Shown here in pieces: positions 24,645-33,935 of a stretch of DNA of 64,000 nt. Below the pieces are notes generated by a model. That model made no database searches and was not told where the DNA came from. It worked only from the letters and a program-made list of their open reading frames with translations. Position numbers and translations under genes: made by a program. The first letter of the stretch is position 1, and each line of letters starts with the position of its first letter. Location: positions 615,639-679,638 of the forward strand of contig NZ_GG770555.1 in assembly GCF_000164135.1 (NCBI RefSeq), read 5' to 3'. This stretch comes from Mycobacterium parascrofulaceum ATCC BAA-614. Lineage in GTDB: Bacteria; Actinomycetota; Actinomycetes; Mycobacteriales; Mycobacteriaceae.

Positions 24645-25641
24645 CCACCAGCTTGCCGACGTTCTTGCCGTCGAAGAGCATGTTGATCGCCGTCGGCAAT
24701 TGCTCGAAGCCCTCGACGACCGTTTCGAGCGGCGTGAGCTTTCCGGCCTCGATCAGACCGGCGATCTCCGTCATCGCTTCCGGCGCGCGCCCGAAGTGGT
24801 CGAGCACGATGAAGCCCCGCAGCGTGGCGCGCTGGATGAGCAGATTTCCGAACGCCCGCGGGCCCGGCGGGGGATCGGCCGCGTTGTAGCCGGAAATCAG
24901 GCCGCACAGCGCCACGCGCGCACCGATGTTGAGGCGCGCGAAGATCGCGTCCATCAGATCGCCGCCGACGTTTTCGAAGTCGACGTCGATGCCGTTCGGC
25001 GTCGCCGCCGCCAGCTGTGCGGCCCAGTCGTCGGCGCGGTGGTCCACGGCCGCGTCGAAGCCGAGCTGCTCGGTGAGCAGCGCGCATTTCTCGGGCCCAC
25101 CGGCGATCCCTACGACGCGAGCCCCGTCGGCCTTGGCGAGCTGGCCGGCGACCGAGCCGACCGCGCCCGCCGCTGCGGAGACGACGACCGTCTCACCCGG
25201 CTGCGGCTTGCCGATGTCGCGGATCCCGATCCAGGCGGTGAGACCCGTCATCCCCAGCGCACCCAGGTAGGCACTCGGCGAGATGCCTTCGGCCACGTCG
25301 ACCGGGTTCACCATCGCCGTGTCCGACAGGACGGCGTACTCCTGCCAGCCGAGCAGGCCCTGCACTTTCTGGCCGACCGTGAACCTCGGAGTCTTCGACG
25401 CGACGATCTCACCGAGCCCGCCCGCGCGCATGACCTCACCGATCCCCACCGGCGGCAGGTACGACGGCGTGTCGTTGATCCACATGCGGTTGGTGGGGTC
25501 GAGCGAGATCCAGTCGACACGCGCGAGCGCCTCGCCGTCGGCGAGCTCCGGAATCGCCTCCTCGTTCAGTTCGAAGGTGTCCGGGCCGATGCGTCCGGTG
25601 GGGCGTTGGCGAAGCAGGAAACGACGGTTTCGATCGGCCAT
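24631..25641 (-). CDS. NADP-dependent MDR oxidoreductase (zinc-independent, PTGR-like)
   Basis: A 336-residue medium-chain dehydrogenase/reductase of the prostaglandin-reductase/leukotriene-dehydrogenase type, expected to reduce alkenals or enones with NADPH. The nucleotide site is VVVSAAAGAVGSVAGQLAK. FENVGGDLMDAIFARLNIGARVALCGLISGYN and the C-terminal GFEQLPTAINMLFDGKNVGKLVVKV are typical. No zinc cysteines are present. The ATG at 25641 gives the canonical start (NRRFLLRQRPTG). It is divergent from a secreted protein gene across 52 bases. Confidence 0.9.
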   Translation of the reverse strand: MADRNRRFLLRQRPTGRIGPDTFELNEEAIPELADGEALARVDWISLDPTNRMWINDTPSYLPPVGIGEVMRAGGLGEIVASKTPRFTVGQKVQGLLGWQEYAVLSDTAMVNPVDVAEGISPSAYLGALGMTGLTAWIGIRDIGKPQPGETVVVSAAAGAVGSVAGQLAKADGARVVGIAGGPEKCALLTEQLGFDAAVDHRADDWAAQLAAATPNGIDVDFENVGGDLMDAIFARLNIGARVALCGLISGYNAADPPPGPRAFGNLLIQRATLRGFIVLDHFGRAPEAMTEIAGLIEAGKLTPLETVVEGFEQLPTAINMLFDGKNVGKLVVKVG

Positions 25642-25693
25642 ATGCGCACCGTACCCTTCAACAAGGGGCCCGCCGAACGAAGGGTTTTGCGCG

Positions 25694-26368
25694 GTGAACG
25701 TGATGTCGCGAATCGTCGCTGTCCCCATCGCCGCGCTGACCCTTGCGGCCCTATCGCCGCCCGGATCGGCCGCCGCGGACCCGCCGCCCACCCAGCAGAT
25801 CACCGTCATGGCCGTCGGCCCCGATGGCCAACCGATCAACGGTTACCGAGTCGCCCCCGGACCGGGCAACGTCGGCCAGGCCAGCGACTGCAGCACGCCG
25901 TCGCCGTCGGCGGTGGCCGACAACGTGTACTCGTGCTCGCCGAGCGCGGCCGGCGCGGGCACCTGTTGGCCCTCGACGCCCGGATCGCTGCTGTGCGTGG
26001 ACGATCCCTGGGACAGGAGCATGCATCGCGTGACGTATGACCGCCCGCTTCCGCCCGTGACCGCGCCCGCCACCCCGGACCCGTTTGCGCTGACACTCGA
26101 CGACGGCACCCGCTGCCGGCTCCGGAATGGCGGGGCCTGGGGCTGGCGCGCCGACGGCTACGAGGGCGCCTACTGGTGCGGCGACCCGCACGCGAACCTT
26201 TCGGTTCTGTGGCTGCCCAGCCAGGGCGCCGGAAGCTGCATCGACCGCTCGTCGGCGGCGTGGACCGTCAAGGTCGGTCAGCTCGGCACGGGGGAGGCCG
26301 GCCTGCCGCCGCCCCAAACGCGGGCGGTGGCGGAAGCGTGGTTCGCGGGAGGCAAGGCCGGTCAATAG
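25694..26368 (+). CDS. Secreted hypothetical protein
   Basis: A 224-residue protein with a signal peptide (SRIVAVPIAALTLAALSPPGSAAA), cut predicted after the AAA near residue 27. The mature part is rich in Pro, Trp and Cys (eight or so cysteines, including DCST, YSCSP, TCWP, LLCVDDP, GTRCRL, YWCGD, SCIDRS), implying disulfides outside the cell. Conserved-looking segments are ALTLDDGTRCRLRNGGAWG and WRADGYEGAYWCG. The GTG at 25694 is preferred (AAGGG about 9 bases ahead), and ATG 25703 is possible. No known family recognised. Confidence 0.7.
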   Translation: MNVMSRIVAVPIAALTLAALSPPGSAAADPPPTQQITVMAVGPDGQPINGYRVAPGPGNVGQASDCSTPSPSAVADNVYSCSPSAAGAGTCWPSTPGSLLCVDDPWDRSMHRVTYDRPLPPVTAPATPDPFALTLDDGTRCRLRNGGAWGWRADGYEGAYWCGDPHANLSVLWLPSQGAGSCIDRSSAAWTVKVGQLGTGEAGLPPPQTRAVAEAWFAGGKAGQ

Positions 26369-26385
26369 GCCGGCGCGGGTGCTGC

Positions 26386-26391
26386 TATAAC
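26386..26391 (+). promoter_or_regulatory. Leaderless -10 box of the second LCMT gene
   Basis: TATAAC ends exactly six bases before the ATG at 26398. This is a near-consensus mycobacterial SigA -10 for a leaderless transcript and supports the chosen start. Confidence 0.55.
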
Positions 26392-26397
26392 CCACGT

Positions 26398-27246
26398 ATG
26401 TCAGCCCCCAGGCACACGATCACCCATGTCTCGGACACCGCGCGCTGGACCGCGCTGCACCGGGCGACCGAAACCGCCCGTCCCGACGCGCTGTTCCGCG
26501 ACCCGCTCGCCGAACGCCTGGCCGGCGAACACGGTCGCGCGATCGTCGAGAACGTTCGCTGGACGGATCGCAGCGGTTTCTGGCTGGTCGCCCGCACCAA
26601 GCTCATCGATGACGCCATCGCCGAAGCGCTCGCGAACGGCTGCGACCGGGTGCTGAACCTGGCCGCCGGCCTGGACACCCGGCCCTACCGCTTAGACCTC
26701 CCAGCCGATCTCACCTGGATCGAGGCCGATCTGCCCGAGCTGCTCGAGGAGAAGACGCAAGTACTCGCCGATCAGACCCCGCGCTGCCGACTCCGCCGCA
26801 TGGCGGTTGACCTCGCCGACCCGCAGGCCCGAGACGCGTTCTTCAACGACGCGCTCGAGGGTGCGTCGAAGGCCTTCGTGCTGACTGAGGGTCTGTCGAT
26901 GTATCTCGAACCCACCGCCATCGCCGGGCTTTCGGGTGCGATCAAGCGGCCCGAAGTCGCGTGGTGGATGCTCGATTTCGCCTTTCCCGGGCTGAAGACG
27001 CGAATCAACAAGAACGTCGCCGGAATCTCGGAGAACGCGCCGTTCAAATTCGCACCCGACAACGGGCTGGCCTTTTTCGAAGACCTCGGCTGGCGGACCG
27101 TCGAGGCGGAATCGGTGCTGGTGGCCGCCCACCGATTGCACCGCCTACCGATCTGGATGCGCCCGCTTGCCTGGCTGCCTCGACCGGATTTGCGCCGTCC
27201 GGGCCGCAGAAGATCCTCGAGTGCGGTCGCCCTGCTGACCCACTGA
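26398..27246 (+). CDS. SAM-dependent methyltransferase, LCMT/PPM family (second copy)
   Basis: A 282-residue class I methyltransferase of the same LCMT-like family as the gene at 23793, but clearly diverged: SDTARWTALHRATETARPDALFRDPLAERLAG, VLNLAAGLDTRPYRLDLP (SAM loop), WIEADLPELLEEKTQ, and VLTEGLSMYLEP. It is closer to the large mycobacterial group of S-adenosyl-L-methionine-dependent methyltransferases (e.g. the Rv0725c/Rv0726c type). A TATAAC box ends six bases before the ATG. It ends nine bases from the convergent GH16 gene. Substrate unknown. Confidence 0.88.
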   Translation: MSAPRHTITHVSDTARWTALHRATETARPDALFRDPLAERLAGEHGRAIVENVRWTDRSGFWLVARTKLIDDAIAEALANGCDRVLNLAAGLDTRPYRLDLPADLTWIEADLPELLEEKTQVLADQTPRCRLRRMAVDLADPQARDAFFNDALEGASKAFVLTEGLSMYLEPTAIAGLSGAIKRPEVAWWMLDFAFPGLKTRINKNVAGISENAPFKFAPDNGLAFFEDLGWRTVEAESVLVAAHRLHRLPIWMRPLAWLPRPDLRRPGRRRSSSAVALLTH

Positions 27247-27255
27247 CGGCGGCTT

Positions 27256-28110
27256 CTACCAGACCCGAATCCAGTCGATCAGCATGTCGGCGGGGTAGCT
27301 GCCCGGACCCGGGTCGCCGCCGCCGGACCCGGCCACCGCCAGGTTGAACACCGGATAGACCGTGTAACCCGGGCCGTTGAACGGCCAGTCCGGCAGTGAG
27401 CTCGCCGGGACGTCGAAGTAGGGTTGCGCGCCGTCGGCGTAGTCCTTCCAGAATCGGATCCCGGCCTCGTCCCACTGGGTGCGCCAGGTGTGCCAGCCGC
27501 TGTCCATCGCGATGTTGTGGGTCTTCCATTCGCCGCCGTTGGCTTTCGCGTGGACGGTGGTCGCCGAGGGCCAGCTGCCGTTGCCGTACCACTCCATGAC
27601 GTCGATCTCGCCCTGGTCCTCGTTGCCCAGCCAATAGGCGGGCCAGGCGCCGGCGGTCAGACAGTTGAGTTTGATGCGCGCTTCCCAGGTGTGGCCGACG
27701 CCGCCGCGCCAGAGGCTTTGCACCTTGCCGCTGAAGTATGTGGGGCCGTCCTTGGCGGCGCGCAGCACGAGGTTGGAGTTGCCATCGAGGAAGACATTGC
27801 GACGATCGTCGCGGTACTGGCCGATGTGTTCGGGCTGCTCCCAATACGTGGGGTCTTTGATCGTCTCGCGGGCCTTGGCCACCGCCCACTTCGACGAGTC
27901 GGGCGCCGAACCGGCGGCACCGTCGAATTCGTCGTGGAAAACGTAGGCGCCGGTTTGGCCGCTGGGCGCGGCCGGGGCGGGCGGGCGACCTGCTGACCGG
28001 TCCCTTCCCGAGGGGTGGGCGCCGGCCTGCGGCGCAGGCAGCGCGGCCGCGAGCACGCCGATCCCGGTCGTCAGCATCATGCGGCGGCGATCCATCTTGG
28101 GCATACGCAA
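27256..28110 (-). CDS. Glycoside hydrolase family 16, secreted (Tat signal)
   Basis: A 284-residue GH16 beta-glucanase-like enzyme. A twin-arginine signal (DRRRMMLTTGIGVLAAALPAPQAGA) shows export, with the mature lectin-like beta-sandwich from about residue 55. The catalytic signature EIDVME places nucleophile and acid/base at Glu168 and Glu173 with Asp170 between, as in laminarinases. KVQSLWRGGVGHTWEARIKL and WKTHNIAMDSGWHTW flank the cleft. It resembles M. tuberculosis Rv0315, annotated as a beta-1,3-glucanase. It is transcribed alone. Confidence 0.9.
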   Translation of the reverse strand: MRMPKMDRRRMMLTTGIGVLAAALPAPQAGAHPSGRDRSAGRPPAPAAPSGQTGAYVFHDEFDGAAGSAPDSSKWAVAKARETIKDPTYWEQPEHIGQYRDDRRNVFLDGNSNLVLRAAKDGPTYFSGKVQSLWRGGVGHTWEARIKLNCLTAGAWPAYWLGNEDQGEIDVMEWYGNGSWPSATTVHAKANGGEWKTHNIAMDSGWHTWRTQWDEAGIRFWKDYADGAQPYFDVPASSLPDWPFNGPGYTVYPVFNLAVAGSGGGDPGPGSYPADMLIDWIRVW

Positions 28111-28269
28111 GGGACCCTAGCAGCCGGTGCGCGCCGAGCCGAAACGGGAAATGTGTCGGTGCCCGCCGCTAACGTTTCCGATCGCCGCCCGGTTCAGCCC
28201 CGGAGGGCGGCGCGGAAGCGGCTCGAGGATTGGTCGAAGAATTCATGGCCAATTCTCAACTTCGTGGGT

Positions 28270-28296
28270 GGTTTGGTCTCAGGATCGGCCGGGCAT
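28270..28296 (+). promoter_or_regulatory. SigF-like promoter
   Basis: GGTTT (28270-28274), a 16-base spacer and GGGCAT (28291-28296) match the mycobacterial SigF consensus GGTTT-N15-17-GGGTAT with a single mismatch. It lies 68 bases before the GTG of the small gene at 28365. Confidence 0.5.
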
Positions 28297-28364
28297 TCTG
28301 AGATCACAAGCCGATAACCACGAGTGCTGGATTTTGCGGGTTGGAGCGGGAGGAGTTAACGGTC

Positions 28365-28571
28365 GTGGCTAATACAACGGGAGCGACGGTAATTTTCCTT
28401 CAGTCCCATCCGCTATGGACGGCGGCCCAGCGGCACGAACGCGAGCGCAACGAGGCGATGCGGCGCCATCCCGCCTTCCGCGCCCGTCAGCGCGTGGCGG
28501 CATCCGGGGGCGAGATCATCCCCCTTATCCGCGATTTCAAGCTCTACCCGAGCACGAACACCCCGGCCTGA
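28365..28571 (+). CDS. Small hypothetical protein
   Basis: A 68-residue protein starting with GTG at 28365. The start is supported by a near-perfect ribosome-binding site, GGGAGGAG, nine bases upstream. The sequence begins with a short strand (TTGATVIFLQSHPLW), continues as a basic amphipathic helix (TAAQRHERERNEAMRRHPAFRARQRV), and ends with EIIPLIRDFKLYP. No family is recognised. A SigF-like promoter upstream suggests expression in stress or stationary phase. Not part of a visible operon. Confidence 0.6.
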   Translation: MANTTGATVIFLQSHPLWTAAQRHERERNEAMRRHPAFRARQRVAASGGEIIPLIRDFKLYPSTNTPA

Positions 28572-28885
28572 ATAACTCCTCGGCAAATTGCGCAGCGGCG
28601 CCGGCAGCAGCCGCTTCTCGGGGGAAGCTGATCCTGTCCTGAAAACGATCCGATAACTCCGCGTCTGGTCGGGAAGCGCTCCGCTTCTCGACCGTCCGTG
28701 GTGGCCCCGGCGGAGGCCCCGCCGCATCCGGATTCCCCCACAAATGCGGCGCCCCCGCTTACCCCGCCCGCCCGCGCGCAACCATCACGAAATGGGCCGC
28801 GCCGCGCTGCTACGTAAAGGTGCGGACAAGCCGCGCGAGATCGCGGGCCGTTCGGCCCTACTCGGCGCCGGGTGGAGGTGCCAAG
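28572..28885. other. 314-base gap before the P-type ATPase
   Basis: No gene is supported here. It contains a 9-bp near-perfect hairpin (28670-28690, CGGGAAGCG / CGCTTCTCG, loop CTC), which may terminate the small upstream gene, and the GGAGG ribosome-binding site (28874-28878) of the ATPase. Confidence 0.5.
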
Positions 28886-31351
28886 GTGGACGCCGAACAT
28901 CGCCACATCCGGGGAGACGGGTTGACACACGCCAGCGAATTCACAGGAACCTCAACGGGTTTGACGACCGCAGAGGCGCAGCAACGACTGCAGCGCTACG
29001 GCCCCAACGAGATAGCCGAGCGGCATCGCAACCCGGTATTGGAATTCCTCGGCTACTTCTGGGCGCCGATACCGTGGATGATCGAAGTCGCTCTGGCGCT
29101 GTCGGTGGCCGCGCGGCACTGGACGGACGCGGCGATCATCGGGGTGTTGCTGGCGATGAACGGGCTGGTGGCGTTCTTCGAGGAACACCAGGCGGCCAAC
29201 GCGATCGCCGCGCTCAAGCAGCGGCTGGCGACCTCGGCGCGGGCGCTGCGCGACGGCGCCTGGGTGACCGTGCCGGTGCGCGAGCTGGTGCCCGGCGACG
29301 TCGTGCGGGTACGCCTCGGCGACGTGATGCCGGCGGATCTGCGGGTACTCGACGACGCCACCCTCGAGGTGGACCAGTCCGCCCTGACCGGCGAGTCGCT
29401 CGCCGTCAGCCGCGGGCGCGGGCAGGACCTGTTTTCGGGCTCGGTGCTGGTGCGGGGGGAGGCCGACGCCCTGGTCTGCGCCACCGGGGCATCGTCCTAC
29501 ATGGGCAAGACCACCGCGCTCGTAGAGAGCGCGGGCACGGTCAGCCACTTCCAGCGCGCGGTGCTGCGCATCGGCAACTACCTCATCTTGATCGCGGTGG
29601 CACTCGTGACGTTGGCGGTCGTGGTCTCGCTGGTCCGGGGCAATCCCGTGCTGCAGACCCTGGAGTTCGCGCTGGTGGTCACCATCGCCTCGATCCCGGT
29701 GGCGCTACCGGCGGTGCTGTCGGTGACCATGGCGATCGGCGCCCGCCAACTGGCGCGCCAGCAGGCCGTGGTGAGCCACCTGCCGGCGGTCGAGGAACTC
29801 GGCGGCATCGACCTGCTGTGTTCTGACAAGACGGGCACCCTGACCCAGAACCGCCTCGCGGTCGCCGACCGCTGGACCGCCGCCGCCGTCAGCGACGACG
29901 AACTGCTCGAGGTCGCCGCACTGGCCTCGCGCGCCGAAGACAACGACCTCATCGACCTGGCGGTGATGGCCGCCGCGGGCCAACTGCCCGCGGCGCGGGT
30001 GGACCAGTTCGTGCCCTTTGACCCCGTCACCAAACGCACCGAGGCGATGGTGCGCCACTCCGACGGTCAGACGTTCCGGGTCAGCAAGGGCGCACCGCAG
30101 GTCATCGCCGCCCTGTGTGACGGCGACGCCGCGGCCAACGAGATCAACGACGTGGTGGAACGGTTCGCAACGCGCGGGCACCGGTCGCTCGGTGTGGCCA
30201 AGACGGACGGTGACGGCTCCTGGCGTCTGATGGGCGTGCTGGCGTTGGCCGACCCGCCCCGCGACGACTCCGCCGCGACCATCGCCGCCGCCAAGGAACT
30301 CGGCATCGACGTCAAGATGGTCACCGGCGATCAGGTCGCCATCGGCCGCGAGATCGCCCGCCAGGTCGGCCTGGGCGAGCAGATCCTGGACGCCGCGGTC
30401 CTGGACACCGCGGCTGACGAGGACGATCTGGGCGCCCACGTGGAAGCGACCGATGGGTTCGCGCAGGTGTTTCCCGAGCACAAGTACCACATCGTGCGGC
30501 TGTTGCAGGCCCGCGGGCACATCGTCGGGATGACCGGCGACGGAGTCAACGACGCGCCGGCCCTCAAGCAGGCCGACGCCGGCATCGCGGTATCCGGGGC
30601 CACCGATGCGGCCCGAGCGGCCGCGGACGTAGTCCTGCTGGCTCCTGGGCTGTCGGTGATCGTGGCGGCTATCCGCCAGGCCCGCGAAATCTTTGCCCGC
30701 ATGACCAGTTACGCCACCTACCGCATCGCCGAAACCATCCGGGTACTGCTGCTGATCACCCTGGCGATCGTATTCATGAACTTCTTTCCGGTCACCGCCG
30801 TGATGATCGTGTTCCTGGCCCTACTCAACGACGGCGCGATCCTGGCGATCGCCTACGACCACGTCCGCGGTTCGGCCAAACCCGCGTCGTGGGACATGCG
30901 CAGCGTACTGACAATCGCCACCGCGCTCGGCACCATGGGGGTCGCCGAGACATTTCTGTTGTTTGCCCTCGCCGACAACACTTTTCAGCTGAACCACGAC
31001 CTGATCCGCACCCTGATTTACCTGAAGCTGTCGGTCTCGGGCCATCTGACCGTATTCGTGACCCGGACCCGTCACCCGTTCTGGTCACGGCCCGCACCAG
31101 CACGCATCCTGCTGGCCGCCGTCATCGGGACCCAGGTCATCGCAACGCTGATCGCCGTCTATGGCATGGCGATGACCCCGCTAGGGTGGCGCTGGGCCGG
31201 CATCGTGTGGGCCTACGCCCTGTTCTGGTTCCTCATAGAAGACCGGGTCAAGCTCGGCGCTTACCACTGGCTCGACCACCATCCGCGCCGCGAGCACCCG
31301 AGCGACCCCTTGCCCGTGGCTGATTCGCCACCACGGGCGGGCGGGCTCTGA
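28886..31351 (+). CDS. Plasma-membrane proton-efflux P-type ATPase (P3A)
   Basis: An 821-residue P3A-type ATPase, predicted to pump protons out at the cost of ATP. Order: N-terminal cation-ATPase domain (GLTTAEAQQRLQRYGPNEI), first membrane pair near residues 55-97, actuator motif LTGES (167-171), PVALP in the fourth helix (271-275), phosphorylation site CSDKTGTLT with Asp314, KGAP in the nucleotide domain, GDGVNDAPALKQADAG hinge, and about six C-terminal helices. Length matches PMA1-like bacterial pumps and the metal-binding N-terminal domain of P1B pumps is absent. The GTG at 28886 is used because GGAGG stands seven bases before it; a TTG at 28922 is the alternative. Confidence 0.9.
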   Translation: MDAEHRHIRGDGLTHASEFTGTSTGLTTAEAQQRLQRYGPNEIAERHRNPVLEFLGYFWAPIPWMIEVALALSVAARHWTDAAIIGVLLAMNGLVAFFEEHQAANAIAALKQRLATSARALRDGAWVTVPVRELVPGDVVRVRLGDVMPADLRVLDDATLEVDQSALTGESLAVSRGRGQDLFSGSVLVRGEADALVCATGASSYMGKTTALVESAGTVSHFQRAVLRIGNYLILIAVALVTLAVVVSLVRGNPVLQTLEFALVVTIASIPVALPAVLSVTMAIGARQLARQQAVVSHLPAVEELGGIDLLCSDKTGTLTQNRLAVADRWTAAAVSDDELLEVAALASRAEDNDLIDLAVMAAAGQLPAARVDQFVPFDPVTKRTEAMVRHSDGQTFRVSKGAPQVIAALCDGDAAANEINDVVERFATRGHRSLGVAKTDGDGSWRLMGVLALADPPRDDSAATIAAAKELGIDVKMVTGDQVAIGREIARQVGLGEQILDAAVLDTAADEDDLGAHVEATDGFAQVFPEHKYHIVRLLQARGHIVGMTGDGVNDAPALKQADAGIAVSGATDAARAAADVVLLAPGLSVIVAAIRQAREIFARMTSYATYRIAETIRVLLLITLAIVFMNFFPVTAVMIVFLALLNDGAILAIAYDHVRGSAKPASWDMRSVLTIATALGTMGVAETFLLFALADNTFQLNHDLIRTLIYLKLSVSGHLTVFVTRTRHPFWSRPAPARILLAAVIGTQVIATLIAVYGMAMTPLGWRWAGIVWAYALFWFLIEDRVKLGAYHWLDHHPRREHPSDPLPVADSPPRAGGL

Positions 31352-31352
31352 A

Positions 31353-32024
31353 CTACAGCTTGCCGGCGACGAAGTCGGCGGCCTGATTGGCCATGCCGGC
31401 GTCGATGTACGCGCCGGCGAGGTGTTGTGGCCAGTTCGCCTTCCAGGTGTTCGGGTCCGCCGGATTGCAGATGGGATCGGCGCCGTGGCACAGCTCGATG
31501 GTCCGGTCGTTGTAGACCGGACTGAAGTTGGTGATCGGACCCACCCACTGGCTGCCGTTGCCGAACAGCGCCACGGCCGCGATGTGCTGATCGGCGCCGG
31601 GCGGCAAGGGGCTGTCGAAACCGAACGCGCTGATGGGCGCCGCGAGCACGACGTCGGTGACGGCCGCCCCCAGCGAGTAACCGCCCAGCACCAGCCGGGT
31701 GTTGGGGCAGTTGGTGATCATGTTCTGGACGTGGCGGCTCATGTCGTTGGCCCCCTGGGCGACCTCGGTGTCGGCGGGGTAGTTCACGGCGTACACGCCG
31801 ACGGTCTTGTTGACTTTGGATCGCAGCGAACTGATGAACGCGTTGCCCAGCGCTCCTGGCCCGGGCGTCTCCATCCGCCCGCGTGCGAACACCACCTGCA
31901 CCGGCGGGCAGCCCGCCGCGGCGGCGCTCGGCATCCCGAACGACGGGAGCGCGGCGGGCACCACCAGCATGGCCGCGGTGAAGATCACCGCCAGGCCGAT
32001 GTCACCGAGTCTGCGAGCGAGCAC
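31353..32024 (-). CDS. Cutinase-family esterase (Culp type), secreted
   Basis: A 223-residue alpha/beta hydrolase with an N-terminal signal peptide (LGDIGLAVIFTAAML...SAAAA). The catalytic triad is Ser117 in GYSLG, Asp183 in CHGADPIC and His201, and four cysteines form the two family disulfides. GYSLG differs from the usual GYSQG at the oxyanion-side residue. Mycobacterial cutinase-like proteins are lipases, esterases or phospholipases of the cell envelope. The GTG at 32024 follows a TACCAT box by six bases. The stop lies one base from the ATPase stop (convergent). Confidence 0.9.
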   Translation of the reverse strand: MLARRLGDIGLAVIFTAAMLVVPAALPSFGMPSAAAAGCPPVQVVFARGRMETPGPGALGNAFISSLRSKVNKTVGVYAVNYPADTEVAQGANDMSRHVQNMITNCPNTRLVLGGYSLGAAVTDVVLAAPISAFGFDSPLPPGADQHIAAVALFGNGSQWVGPITNFSPVYNDRTIELCHGADPICNPADPNTWKANWPQHLAGAYIDAGMANQAADFVAGKL

Positions 32025-32030
32025 AGCACG

Positions 32031-32036
32031 ATGGTA
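32031..32036 (-). promoter_or_regulatory. Leaderless -10 box of the cutinase gene
   Basis: On the minus strand TACCAT ends six bases before the GTG at 32024, which supports that start and a leaderless message. Confidence 0.45.
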
Positions 32037-32132
32037 GAGCGGTCGCGCCCCGGCCGCTGGGCTTAGGTGGAGCGGCCCAACCCGATTGCGGCGATGCCTC
32101 GACCACCGTGCCGACGTGGTCGACGGGGACGA

Positions 32133-32825
<693 letters not shown>

Positions 32826-32858
32826 GGCGGTCCGCGCCGAAGCCGCGCCGCCCATGGC

Positions 32859-33935
32859 TCACCAACCGGGGCCGGCGGTGACGCATTCGCAGTCGAAGTC
32901 GGTCTGCAGGCCCATCGGCAGCCCATCGCCGCGAAAAATCCCCGCCCCGGCAGTGGTGTTCGACAGCGCGTCCGCGGCGAGGATCATCGCCGCGCCCGTC
33001 CAGGTGGTGCGCTCCTCGGGCCACCGTTTCCCGTCCGCGAACACCAGCCCCGTCCAGTACGAGCCGTCGGCCTCGCGCAGGTGCTGCATCGCGCCGAACT
33101 GTCGGTGGGCGGCCGCCCGCTCGCCGATGGCATCGAGCGCCAGCACCAGTTCACACGTCTCGGCGCCGGTCACCCACGGCCGGTCGGCCACACAGCGGAT
33201 GCCCAGGCCGCCGACCACGAAGTCGTCCCAGCGCCGCTTGATCCGCGCAGCCGCCTCGGGCCCGCGCAGGGCACTGCCGAGGATCGGGTAGTACCAGTCC
33301 ATCGAGTAGCGGTCCTTCTCGGTGAACGCCTCGGGGTGGGCGGCGATGGCGTGTCCGAGCCGGCCCAGCGCCAGCTCCCATTCCGGCTGCTGCTCGTCGA
33401 CCAGGGCGGCGAGCGCCAACGCGCACCGAATGCTGTGGAACACGCTCGCGCAGCCGGTCAGCAGCGCTTCCCGCAGGGGGCCGGCTTCGCTTCGGGCCCA
33501 GCAGATCTCGCCGTAGCCGACCTGCAGATCGATGACGAAGTCGATCGCCTTGCGCACCACCGGCCACATCCGGGCGGCGAAGCGCCGGTCGCCGGTGACG
33601 AGCACGTGGTGCCATACGCCGGTGGCGATGTAGGCGCAGAAGTTGCTGTCGCTGTTGGCATCTTCGACGACCCCCGCACGGACCTGGATGGGCCACGAAC
33701 CGTCGGGCCGTTGGGTGCGGCGGCTCCAGTCAAACGCGGCGCGCGCCGGTTCCAGCAGCCCGGCGGTGGTGAGCGCCATCGCGCACTCCACGTGATCCCA
33801 CGGATCGGTGTGGCCGCCCTCAGACCACGGAATGGCGCCCGAAGGTTCCTGGGTGGCTGCGATGGATTGCGCGGTTTGACGGCATTGCTCGGGGGAGAGG
33901 ACGCCCGGGACCGATGGCGGATTAGACCGACGCAA
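32859..33935 (-). CDS. mmpH: Alpha/alpha-barrel hydrolase, probable MMP endomannosidase
   Basis: A 358-residue all-helical protein with the repeat pattern of an (alpha/alpha)6 toroid. Repeats such as GAIPWSEGGHTDPWDHVECAMALTTAGLLEPARAAFDW and SMDWYYPILGSALRG carry conserved Trp, Asp and His. Automated pipelines often call such proteins prenyltransferase- or squalene-cyclase-like from the fold alone, but the context (GT4 and two methyltransferases) fits MmpH, the hydrolase that trims methylmannose polysaccharides into primers. The start appears to be TTG at 33935, overlapping the meT3 gene end by 14 bases with GGGG eight bases upstream, so translation is coupled. Last gene of the operon. Confidence 0.65.
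   Translation of the reverse strand: MRRSNPPSVPGVLSPEQCRQTAQSIAATQEPSGAIPWSEGGHTDPWDHVECAMALTTAGLLEPARAAFDWSRRTQRPDGSWPIQVRAGVVEDANSDSNFCAYIATGVWHHVLVTGDRRFAARMWPVVRKAIDFVIDLQVGYGEICWARSEAGPLREALLTGCASVFHSIRCALALAALVDEQQPEWELALGRLGHAIAAHPEAFTEKDRYSMDWYYPILGSALRGPEAAARIKRRWDDFVVGGLGIRCVADRPWVTGAETCELVLALDAIGERAAAHRQFGAMQHLREADGSYWTGLVFADGKRWPEERTTWTGAAMILAADALSNTTAGAGIFRGDGLPMGLQTDFDCECVTAGPGW

Noticed and set aside
33922..33935. Frameshift between the two methylmannose genes
   Set aside because: The 14-base overlap is in a different frame with a TTG start and GGGG site, and both proteins are full length, so it is ordinary coupling and not an error.
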